Below are positions 1-5,803 of a DNA stretch of 6,009 nt, piece after piece; position 1 is the first letter of the stretch, and every line of letters begins with the position of its first letter. This DNA is from Candidatus Zixiibacteriota bacterium (lineage in GTDB: Bacteria > SM23-81), in assembly GCA_030628225.1 (NCBI GenBank), contig DAOVRJ010000156.1, positions 1 to 6,009 on the forward strand, given 5' to 3'. Made by a program: the position numbers and the translations under genes. The notes below the pieces were generated by a model. That model was given only the letters and a program-made list of their open reading frames with translations, made no database searches and was not told where the DNA came from.

Positions 1-634
1 TAAACCCTTCGGCCATCAGCCTCTCACAGGTCACCTCTTCACCGATTCTCTGACCGTAGGAAATCTCCACACCCAGTCGGCGGATCAAATCTACCTCGCG
101 GTCTAACACGCTCAGCGGCAACCTATAGGCAGGAATGCCCCTGGCCAACACTCCCCCGGCCCGAGTGGTGGCCTCCAAAATCTTAACCTGGTAGCCCAAC
201 ATGGCCAGCTCAGCAGCAGCAGCTAAACCCACTGGCCCTGCCCCCACCACGGCCACCTTGAGCCCCGGGGACCTGGCCACAGATGGCTCCACATGTAGGT
301 GTTGGTAACCCTGCTCCCAGGCATATCGCTGCAGGCGACCGATCTTGATGGGATCAGAGAGCTCTGTATGGCTGCATGCCTCCTGGCAGAGGATCTCCAC
401 AGGACAGACCCGGGCACAGGTGCCCCCGAGAATGTTGGCCTCGAAAATGAGTTGCGCCGCCCCGGCGGTGTTCCCGCTCTTAAGCCTACGGATAAAACTG
501 GCTACGTCGATACCCGCGGGACAAGCTTTGCTGCACGGGGCATCGTGACAGAACAGACAGCGCATCGCCTCCAAAACGGCCTGGTGCGGCAGATAGGTCC
601 GTTGCTCATCTTGAAAATTCTTCGCCTTCTTCAC
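1..634 (-). CDS. preT: PreT/GltD-like NAD(P)H-dependent Fe-S flavoprotein oxidoreductase, N-terminal part (runs off left edge)
   Basis: This is the first 211 codons of a protein whose C-terminus lies outside the window. The N-terminal domain carries two cysteine clusters of the GltD/dihydropyrimidine dehydrogenase type: C26-x2-C29-x4-C34-x3-C38-P and C73-x3-C77-P-x4-C83-x3-C87, followed by an IGRLQR segment near residues 98-103. A Rossmann FAD-binding motif GAGPVGLAAA follows at 131-140, then GGVLARGIPAYRLP at 160-173, which is a hallmark of this family. Family members pass electrons from NAD(P)H through FAD and 4Fe-4S centres. PreT is the small subunit of bacterial dihydropyrimidine dehydrogenase and works with PreA. 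The Cys motifs lie close to the N-terminus, which fits PreT or GltD better than the much longer YgfK. The GTG start overlaps the TGA of the upstream Mo-hydroxylase gene (GTGA) and follows GAGGGGAG at 642-649 by 7 nt. No in-frame ATG is nearby upstream. Family assignment is strong; the exact partner and substrate (PreA-like, glutamate synthase-like or other) are inferred. Confidence 0.85.
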   Translation of the reverse strand, partial: MKKAKNFQDEQRTYLPHQAVLEAMRCLFCHDAPCSKACPAGIDVASFIRRLKSGNTAGAAQLIFEANILGGTCARVCPVEILCQEACSHTELSDPIKIGRLQRYAWEQGYQHLHVEPSVARSPGLKVAVVGAGPVGLAAAAELAMLGYQVKILEATTRAGGVLARGIPAYRLPLSVLDREVDLIRRLGVEISYGQRIGEEVTCERLMAEGF

Positions 635-2961
635 CGATGGTCTCCCCTCATATTTCCCGTTTCCTTTTTCAAAATGGCCCGGCGCAAGATCTCTGGACCA
701 ATGGGCAATCTTCTCACCCTGATCCCGGTGGCATGATAGATGGCGTTGGCCACAGCGGCGGCCGTGGGGATGATGGGTTGCTCCCCCACCCCTTTTGCCC
801 CAAAGGGCCCATCCTTGGAGACAGCCTCCACTATGATGACCTCCACCTGGGGGATGTCCAAAGAAGTGGGTATCGTGTAAGTGGCCAGATTGGGGGTTTG
901 GATCTTACCGTTTTCAATGATGAAATCCTCCAGGAGAGCATAGCCCACTCCCTGAACCACTCCCCCCTCGACTTGACCGGAGACACCCTGGGGGTTGATG
1001 GCCTTGCCCACATCGTGAGCCGCCGTTACCCGCAGGACCTGAACCTGACCAGTGTCCAGATCCACCTCCACCTCGGCGAACTGTGTTCCGTACCCGTAAA
1101 CGTAGTAAGCATTTCCCTGTCCCGTCTGCTCGTCGAAACTGCACGGAGGGGATACGAACCAGCCATCGGCGGCTAAATTGACGTTGCGCTGATAGCAGGC
1201 CTGAATTAGCTGGTCAAAGGAGAGCTTCTTCTCCCCGCCCAGAACCTGCTCATCCCGGAAAGTCACTTTCTCAGGACTGATCGCTAAAATCTCGGCGGCC
1301 AGCTCCTTTAATTTCTTCTTGATCTGCTGCAGAGCATCCAGGGTGGCATTTCCGCTGAACACGGTAGTTCTGGAAGCCACCGTGGGGCCACTGTCGGGAA
1401 CCATACCGGTATCTGTGGGCAAAATCTTGATCCTCTCCAGAGGCAATCCCAGACTCTCAGCGACCATCTGAGCGATGACCGTCTGAGCTCCCTGGCCCAT
1501 CTCCGTTCCCCCGATGGCCACGCTAACCGAGCCATCTTGATGAACCTGAACCGAAGCAGCCGACCCATCCAGAAACCACCCCTTGGCCCCCAAACTCACC
1601 CCGTAGAACATGGTGGAAACCCCTATGCCTCGCCGACGGGATGGACTCACGCGTCTGTTGGCGGCTCGTTTCAGTTCCCATCTGCAAGCCTTCATGCCCT
1701 TCAAAACGGTTTCTTCATAGCCAACGCTCTCCTCGAGAACCTGCCCTGTTGCCGTTTGAGAACCCAGTTTCAGGCCATTTCTCAGCCTGATCTGGATGGG
1801 ATCCATATCCAGCTTGGCAGCAAGTTCGTCTACCATGGACTCGTGAGCGAAAGTCACCTGCGGGGTACCGAAACCACGAAAAGCGCCGTTGGGCACGTTG
1901 TTGGTATAGACCCCGTAGGTATCCACTCGAACGTGAGGGATTTCATAGGGCCCGGTGGCATGCACGGTGCTGCGGTATAGCACCACGGGAGAGATGCTGG
2001 CGTAAGCGCCTATGTCGGCCAGAACGCGGATCTGAGCACAGAGGATCTTCCCCTCTCCGGTGGCGCCCATCTTATAGGTGATGGTCATGGGGTGACGTTT
2101 GCTGCTGCGGCGAAGGTCCTCCTCCCGAGAAAGGATCATGCAAACGGGTCGGTTGGTCTTATGGGCCAGCAGGGAGGCAAAAGCACAGATTTCCGAGGGT
2201 ACATCCTCTTTCCCCCCAAACGCCCCCCCGGTGGTGGCCTGGATGACCCGAACTTTGCTCAGGGGCAGGCCCAGAACCCGGGCCACGCCCTTTTGTACGT
2301 AAAATGGGCACTGTATGGAAGCCAGGATATTCATGGAACCATCTTCCTGGGGGGTGACCAAGGTACCGATGGTTTCCAGATAGACGTGCTCCTGGCGCTG
2401 AGTCTGATAGATCCTCTCCAGGACGATCTCCGACTCTCCAAAACCCGCTTCAACATCGCCCTTGCGGATTTTCAGGTGGGTAAGGAGGTTGCCTTTTCTG
2501 TGAACCAGAGGACTATCTTCCTGCAGGGCTTCCTGAGGCGCGTAAACGCCGGGCAACGGCTCGTAGTCCACCTGAATGAGGTCCAGGGCCTTCTCGGCAG
2601 TGGGTTCCGAGCTGGCCGCCACCAGGGCCACACAATCCCCTACATGGCGAACTTTCTCCCGGGCTAACAGGGGCTGTTCCGGCAAGACCACTCCGATCTG
2701 ATTCTCTCCGGGAATCCGCCGGGCTGTCAGCACGGCCCAAACACCGGGCAATTCCTCGGCCTGGCTGGTGTTAATGCCCTTGATCAGGGCGTGAGGATGG
2801 GGACTGAGCAACATCTTGCCATATAGCATGCCCTCAATCCCGACATCGGCCACATATTTTGCCCTGCCGGTCACTTTCGCCCGGCCATCGACCCTCCTGG
2901 CCGGTTGTCCGACGAGAGCTGACCTAAAGGTCTCAACCTGTCGGCCAGAGCTGGCACCCAT
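631..2961 (-). CDS. Molybdopterin-binding catalytic subunit of a xanthine dehydrogenase-family hydroxylase
   Basis: This encodes about 776 residues from the chosen start (797 from the most upstream ATG at 3024), the normal size of a separate large molybdenum subunit. The N-terminal a/b hammerhead domain begins with RRVDGRAKVTGRAKYVAD. The molybdopterin domains follow, with GGAFGGKE, GAFRGFGTPQ, GGTEMGQGAQT and FGAKGVGEQP. Counting from residue 1 at 2961, Q190, F248, E252, R362 and E727 match bovine xanthine oxidoreductase Q767, F798, E802, R880 and E1261. The Glu/Arg pair favours a purine or similar N-heterocycle over an aldehyde. The enzyme would hydroxylate its ring substrate with water-derived oxygen and pass electrons to Fe-S and FAD partners. 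Neither partner domain is fused here, so those subunits must be encoded elsewhere, possibly past the left edge. The gene overlaps the hydantoinase gene by 29 nt and the PreT-like gene by 4 nt. The family is certain; calling it xanthine dehydrogenase specifically is not. Confidence 0.93.
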   Translation of the reverse strand: MGASSGRQVETFRSALVGQPARRVDGRAKVTGRAKYVADVGIEGMLYGKMLLSPHPHALIKGINTSQAEELPGVWAVLTARRIPGENQIGVVLPEQPLLAREKVRHVGDCVALVAASSEPTAEKALDLIQVDYEPLPGVYAPQEALQEDSPLVHRKGNLLTHLKIRKGDVEAGFGESEIVLERIYQTQRQEHVYLETIGTLVTPQEDGSMNILASIQCPFYVQKGVARVLGLPLSKVRVIQATTGGAFGGKEDVPSEICAFASLLAHKTNRPVCMILSREEDLRRSSKRHPMTITYKMGATGEGKILCAQIRVLADIGAYASISPVVLYRSTVHATGPYEIPHVRVDTYGVYTNNVPNGAFRGFGTPQVTFAHESMVDELAAKLDMDPIQIRLRNGLKLGSQTATGQVLEESVGYEETVLKGMKACRWELKRAANRRVSPSRRRGIGVSTMFYGVSLGAKGWFLDGSAASVQVHQDGSVSVAIGGTEMGQGAQTVIAQMVAESLGLPLERIKILPTDTGMVPDSGPTVASRTTVFSGNATLDALQQIKKKLKELAAEILAISPEKVTFRDEQVLGGEKKLSFDQLIQACYQRNVNLAADGWFVSPPCSFDEQTGQGNAYYVYGYGTQFAEVEVDLDTGQVQVLRVTAAHDVGKAINPQGVSGQVEGGVVQGVGYALLEDFIIENGKIQTPNLATYTIPTSLDIPQVEVIIVEAVSKDGPFGAKGVGEQPIIPTAAAVANAIYHATGIRVRRLPIGPEILRRAILKKETGNMRGDHR

Positions 2962-4333
2962 CAGGCTCAAATTTCCTCCTGTGTAGAAATTTCCCATATC
3001 CGGAAGGTCCGCAGAACTGGCCATTCTGTGCGATAATCAGACCCCGGAGCATGGTGAGCTGAACTACCCCACGACCGGCAAGACCTTGATACGGGGAAAA
3101 ATCGGTGTTCGTATGCAAGGTTTCGGCGGAGATGACAAACTCCGCCTCTGGGTCGAATATGACCACATCGGCGTCGCTGCCCACCTCCAGGGATCCCTTT
3201 GTGGGATAAAGCCCGAAGATCTTGGCCGGGTTGGTGGACATGGCTGCCACCAGTTGATTGGCCGTAAGGCGATCACTGGCCACCCCCTGGGAGAATATCA
3301 AGGGCAGAGATGTCTCTACTCCTGGCAACCCGCTGGGAACCTGGGCAAAACTCTCACCACCCTGGCGTTTCTGCTCTCTGGTGAACGGGCAATGGTCAGT
3401 GGAGATCACTGAGATAGTTCCCTGGGCTAATCCTCGCCAGAGGGCTTCCTGATCTTTGCGGCTGCGCAGGGGTGGCGTGGCGATGAAGTCTCTCCCCTCT
3501 GATCCCAAGTAGGCACCCTCATCCAAGAGAAGATACTGGGGGCAGGTCTCGGCCCACACGGCCACACCATCACTATGAGCATTCTGAACGGCTCTGAGGC
3601 CCTGCCTGGTTGTCAGATGAACGATGTACAGATTACCCCGGGCAAAATGAGAGATGGCTATGGCCCGGCGAATAGCCTCTTCCTCCACCTGGTTGGGCCG
3701 GCTCCGGGCGTGAAAGACAGGAGCGATCTTCCCCTGCTTCAGCAGTTGGTCGGTGAGATGCTCCAGGAGAGGTCCGTTTTCGGCGTGAACCAGAACCAAA
3801 CCGCCGGCCTGGCCGACGCGTTTCAGAACGGCGTACATGGCTCCATCATCCACCATACGCCCGTCTCGCCGATAGGCCAGGAATAGCTTGAAGCTGGTCA
3901 CACCTTTCTGAACCAAACGGGGAATCCCATCCAAAATCCCCTGGCCAATATCGATGATTTCGGCGTGAAGACCGTAATCCACGGCCACACGTCCATCGGC
4001 AGCACGCCGACGATCCCGGAGACATGCCTCCAGGGAGGCGCCCTGGCGATGGAGGCTGAAATCAATAATGGTGGTGACCCCCCCACAGGCGGCGGCTATG
4101 GTGCCGTTGGTGAAATCATCTGCGGAGACAGCCTTCTCCAGGGGCAGTTCCATGTGCGTGTGGGCGTCTATGATGCCGGGCAAAATCCACTTGCCCTCGG
4201 CATCTAGCACCTGAGCTGCTGATCCTTTCTGGTGAGAGCTCACCTGAGCGATACGACCGGCTTCGATGCCGATCTCTGCCCTGAAACTCCCCTTGGCGGT
4301 GACAACGAGGCCACCTCGAATCCACGTATCCAC
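2933..4333 (-). CDS. hydA: D-hydantoinase / dihydropyrimidinase-family cyclic amidohydrolase
   Basis: The protein has 466 residues, the usual length for the family. It belongs to the amidohydrolase (TIM barrel, binuclear metal) superfamily. Visible metal ligands are H58 and H60 in DAHTH, the Lys expected to be carboxylated (K149 in TSFKLFLAY), H183 in LVHAENG, H239 in IVHLT and D313 in STDHCPF. Y154, after the lysine, matches the conserved active-site tyrosine of hydantoinases. The C-terminal part has the typical GSLEVGSDADVVIFDP and GYGKFLHRR ending. Family members hydrolyse cyclic ureides or amides such as dihydropyrimidines and hydantoins to N-carbamoyl amino acids in the cytoplasm. The start is GTG, with GGAG at 4342-4345 placed 8 nt upstream and no in-frame ATG above it. 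It is the first gene of the minus-strand operon and its 3' end overlaps the Mo-hydroxylase gene. Allantoinase- or HyuA-like activity on a purine breakdown product is a real alternative; the substrate cannot be read from sequence. Confidence 0.92.
   Translation of the reverse strand: MDTWIRGGLVVTAKGSFRAEIGIEAGRIAQVSSHQKGSAAQVLDAEGKWILPGIIDAHTHMELPLEKAVSADDFTNGTIAAACGGVTTIIDFSLHRQGASLEACLRDRRRAADGRVAVDYGLHAEIIDIGQGILDGIPRLVQKGVTSFKLFLAYRRDGRMVDDGAMYAVLKRVGQAGGLVLVHAENGPLLEHLTDQLLKQGKIAPVFHARSRPNQVEEEAIRRAIAISHFARGNLYIVHLTTRQGLRAVQNAHSDGVAVWAETCPQYLLLDEGAYLGSEGRDFIATPPLRSRKDQEALWRGLAQGTISVISTDHCPFTREQKRQGGESFAQVPSGLPGVETSLPLIFSQGVASDRLTANQLVAAMSTNPAKIFGLYPTKGSLEVGSDADVVIFDPEAEFVISAETLHTNTDFSPYQGLAGRGVVQLTMLRGLIIAQNGQFCGPSGYGKFLHRRKFEPDGCQLWPTG
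2975..2980 (-). promoter_or_regulatory. Ribosome binding site AGGAGG that decides the Mo-hydroxylase start
   Basis: A perfect AGGAGG lies inside the 3' end of the hydantoinase gene. It sits 13 nt before the in-frame ATG at 2961 and 4 nt before an in-frame TTG at 2970. The two in-frame ATGs further upstream, at 3024 and 2997, have no comparable purine-rich site. I therefore prefer the ATG at 2961, with the TTG at 2970 as the alternative. Spacing is not ideal for either (one long, one short), so the start remains uncertain by a few codons. Confidence 0.6.
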
Positions 4334-4626
4334 TGAATCATCTCCGAAAATATGGCCGATTCACAATGAGTATTTTCCTTTGGTCTATTAAAGAGAGAGC
4401 TTGGTCCGAATTTCCTCACCCTTGAAGATCTCAGCATGCCGGGCCAACATCACATCATCACACGAAGACCCTGTCTGGAACAGCGCTGGCGTCAAAGAAC
4501 ACCTTTGTGGAACTGGAAAAAGGTGTCTGGCTCATGCAGACCGAAACGAACGGAGCACATCCGGCACGACATGGCCAGAAAAAAGCTATGGAGCTCTTTT
4601 TCAAGCGTCTATAAAGAATTCAAACG
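4334..4626 (-). promoter_or_regulatory. Long 5' leader of the hydantoinase operon with a perfect 8-bp hairpin
   Basis: If transcription starts near 4626, as the promoter predicts, the mRNA carries about 290 nt before the GTG start. The leader contains a perfect 8-bp inverted repeat, ACACCTTT at 4499-4506 and AAAGGTGT at 4519-4526, with a 12-nt loop. On the minus strand, a GTCTG/CAGAC pair just 5' of this shares two bases with the 8-bp stem, so the two helices compete. A further weak hairpin with AGCT arms and a T-run lies at 4579-4601, near the 5' end. I do not recognise a known riboswitch class. No protein-coding gene is supported in this stretch: a 26-codon minus-strand frame (4492-4572) lacks a ribosome binding site. 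Confidence 0.4.
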
Positions 4627-4632
4627 GAATCT

Positions 4633-4661
4633 ATAATACAAAAAGAAACCGCTCCCGTCAA
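4633..4661 (-). promoter_or_regulatory. Sigma-70 promoter for the hydantoinase - Mo-hydroxylase - PreT-like operon
   Basis: Read on the minus strand, TTGACG (4656-4661) is followed after exactly 17 nt by TATTAT (4633-4638). Each hexamer is one base from consensus. The predicted transcription start is near 4626. This is the best match found upstream of the hydantoinase gene and it faces the operon. It lies about 70 bp from the plus-strand promoter of the response regulator and points away from it. Confidence 0.6.
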
Positions 4662-4728
4662 CTATTTTCTGGCTCTCCGGGTGAGCTCTCCCCACCAGAT
4701 CCGGCCCGGCAAAGGATGACAGAATATC

Positions 4729-4757
4729 TTGACAAACGTCAAATATTTTATTATATA
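4729..4757 (+). promoter_or_regulatory. Sigma-70 promoter for the response regulator gene
   Basis: A perfect -35 hexamer TTGACA (4729-4734) is followed by a 17-nt AT-rich spacer and TATATA (4752-4757). The predicted start is near 4764, giving a leader of about 190 nt before the response regulator ATG. The -35 lies within a small inverted repeat, TTGAC-aaac-GTCAA (4729-4742). Confidence 0.6.
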
Positions 4758-4763
4758 AAAGTC

Positions 4764-4778
4764 CATGTATTATACATG
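4764..4778. repeat. Perfect 7-1-7 palindrome (operator candidate) at the response regulator transcription start
   Basis: CATGTAT-T-ATACATG is an exact inverted repeat with a single central base. It begins at the predicted transcription start, 6 nt after the -10 hexamer, a position where a bound dimer would block initiation. Its minus strand also contains a perfect TATAAT (4769-4774) but without a convincing -35. What binds it is unknown; autoregulation by the downstream response regulator is one possibility. Confidence 0.5.
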
Positions 4779-4821
4779 CTAATGTTTTTAATCGATTTTT
4801 GATCACCGAAAAAAAACAACT

Positions 4822-4954
4822 GTGAGATTTTCCATATCCTTCAAGCCGAGGGCAACTGCAGCACTGCTTGCCAGTGAAGTAGGCGAATCGCAAAAAACAC
4901 CGGGCAGCGGCACCGAGATATGGCTTCCTTTCCTACGGGCAGAAGGGATAAGGG
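4822..4954 (+). pseudogene. Possible remnant of a histidine kinase C-terminus
   Basis: A plus-strand frame opening at a GTG (4822) reads through this stretch. Near 4899-4935 it contains TPGSGTEIWLPFL, which resembles the G2-box end of histidine kinases (PGxGTxIxLxLP). It lies directly upstream of a NarL-type response regulator, where the partner kinase is often encoded. The rest of the kinase (N, D/F and G1 boxes) is absent: the upstream bases are AT-rich and hold the promoter. The frame does not stop at the response regulator start but continues out of frame through it to 5043. The evidence is one short motif plus position, so chance resemblance is quite possible. A hairpin-forming repeat, GGCAA/TTGCC with inner GCAG/CTGC (4851-4872), lies in the same stretch. 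Confidence 0.25.
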
Positions 4955-5614
4955 ATGAGCAAAATTCGAGTTTTCTTGGCCGACGATCATACCATCGTGC
5001 GCCAGGGACTCAAGTGTTTGTTGCAGAAAGAGGACGGGATTGAGGTTGTGGGAGAGGCCGAGAACGGCCATCAATTGCTGAAACAGGCCAGCAAGACGAA
5101 CCCAGACGTCATCCTGGTAGATATCTCCATGCCCGTTTTGGGAGGATTGGAGGCAACCCAGCAGCTTAAAAAAACACTCCCTCATTCCAAGATCCTGATC
5201 CTTACCATGCACACTAATGAGGAGTATGTGTACGAGACCTTCAAGCTGGGAGCGTCAGGCTATTTGGTTAAAAACGCAACGGCTCAAGATATCATCTCGG
5301 CAATAAAAGCGGTTTACCGAGGCGAAACCTACATCAGTCCAGCCGTCTCAGGGAGAGTTGTCCGGGGGTTCGTACGAGGCAGCCGCTCATCTCCTAAACC
5401 ATCCTTTCCCGATAAACTTACCTTCCGCGAACGACAGATCCTCAAGCTCATCGCCGAGGGATGGGCCAGCAACAAGATCGCTGAGCATCTGCACATCAGC
5501 ACCCGTACCGTGGAAACACACCGCACCAACATCATGCAGAAGCTGAGGCTCCACAAGGTGGCCGATCTGGTAAAATACGCCATCCGTCGGGGATTGGTAC
5601 AGGTAGAACCCTAA
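4955..5614 (+). CDS. NarL/FixJ-family response regulator (REC + LuxR-type HTH)
   Basis: This encodes 219 residues, the standard length. The receiver domain (about 3-120) has the acidic pair D10/D11, the phospho-acceptor D56 in ILVDISMP, the switch T84 in LTMH and K106 in SGYLVK, so it should be phosphorylatable. A linker (about 130-153) leads to a GerE/LuxR-type helix-turn-helix, LTFRERQILKLIAEG to VETHRTNIMQKL (155-197), where RTVETHR marks the recognition helix. It is a cytoplasmic DNA-binding regulator, normally activated by a sensor kinase, and no intact kinase gene is visible in the window. The ATG is preceded by AAGG (4943-4946) at 8 nt. The gene has its own promoter at 4729-4757 and diverges from the hydantoinase operon, which makes that operon a candidate target by position only. 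Genes it controls cannot be named from the sequence. Confidence 0.95.
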   Translation: MSKIRVFLADDHTIVRQGLKCLLQKEDGIEVVGEAENGHQLLKQASKTNPDVILVDISMPVLGGLEATQQLKKTLPHSKILILTMHTNEEYVYETFKLGASGYLVKNATAQDIISAIKAVYRGETYISPAVSGRVVRGFVRGSRSSPKPSFPDKLTFRERQILKLIAEGWASNKIAEHLHISTRTVETHRTNIMQKLRLHKVADLVKYAIRRGLVQVEP

Positions 5615-5639
5615 TACATTCAGTTCCGCTGAGAGGAAA

Positions 5640-5706
5640 AAATACGAAGCTATGGTTTTTATTTATTCTAGAAATACGTAGTTTTTTTTGCTAAAATACG
5701 TATTTC
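5640..5706. repeat. Phased AAATACG boxes with a 10-bp inverted repeat upstream of the XRE gene
   Basis: AAATACG occurs at 5640-5646, 5672-5678 and 5694-5700, with start-to-start spacings of 32 and 22 bp, close to three and two helical turns. The last two copies belong to a perfect 10-bp inverted repeat, GAAATACGTA (5671-5680) and TACGTATTTC (5697-5706), separated by 16 bp. Each arm also holds the self-complementary core TACGTA, and 5694-5705 is itself a perfect 12-bp palindrome. The array ends 6 bp before the -35 of the next promoter, as expected of activator or repressor sites. Confidence 0.5.
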
Positions 5707-5712
5707 CGTCTA

Positions 5713-5741
5713 TTGACCTTTTTTCAGGAATATATTATACT
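5713..5741 (+). promoter_or_regulatory. Sigma-70 promoter of the XRE-family regulator gene
   Basis: TTGACC (5713-5718) is followed after 17 nt by TATACT (5736-5741); both are one base from consensus. The predicted start is near 5748, about 56 nt before the ATG. Symmetric sequences lie upstream of it, in its spacer and in the leader. Confidence 0.7.
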
Positions 5742-5791
5742 TTATTGTAGTTCTGAGTGAACTCCAGTTGGTTGCCTGAAAATTCCTGAAA
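5722..5791. repeat. 10-bp inverted repeat flanking the -10 and start of the XRE promoter
   Basis: TTTCAGGAAT (5722-5731) lies between the -35 and -10. Its exact reverse complement ATTCCTGAAA (5782-5791) lies just before the ribosome binding site, 60 bp away or about six helical turns. A partial copy of the second arm, with CCTGAAA at 5775-5781, sits one turn (10 bp) upstream of it. The left arm is upstream of the transcription start, so the pair cannot be an RNA hairpin and is better read as paired operator sites. Autoregulation by the XRE protein is a natural hypothesis but unproven. Confidence 0.5.
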
Positions 5792-5803
5792 GGAGGTTAG
5801 ATC

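Noticed and set aside
299-736. Plus-strand open frame opposite the PreT-like gene and the end of the Mo-hydroxylase gene
   Set aside because: It lies antisense to two well-supported genes, has no recognisable domain and no convincing ribosome binding site.
637-1176. Plus-strand frame of 179 codons opposite the Mo-hydroxylase gene
   Set aside because: Mirror frame of a conserved coding region; the composition does not look like a real protein.
2092-2667. Plus-strand frame of 191 codons opposite the Mo-hydroxylase gene
   Set aside because: Antisense shadow of the motif-rich catalytic subunit.
4492-4572. Minus-strand 26-codon frame in the operon leader as a leader peptide
   Set aside because: No Shine-Dalgarno before its ATG and no run of regulatory codons, although it overlaps the 8-bp hairpin.
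4579-4601. Hairpin with AGCT arms between an A-run and a T-run, as an intrinsic terminator
   Set aside because: The stem is only 4 bp plus A-T pairs with a bulge, too weak to call; kept only as part of the leader description.
4401-4802. Plus-strand frame of 133 codons in the divergent intergenic region
   Set aside because: It spans two promoters, lacks a ribosome binding site and shows no domain-like sequence.
4609-4893. Minus-strand frame of 94 codons across the AT-rich promoter region
   Set aside because: It covers the plus-strand promoter and palindrome, and has no recognisable motif or start signal.
4841-4950. Known riboswitch (cobalamin, THF, TPP, molybdenum cofactor or c-di-GMP) in the response regulator leader
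   Set aside because: A few short strings looked similar, but none of the conserved core elements of these classes could be lined up.
5615-5690. Terminator after the response regulator using the eight-T run at 5682-5689
   Set aside because: No stable GC-containing stem directly precedes the T-run; the nearby symmetry fits protein-binding sites better.
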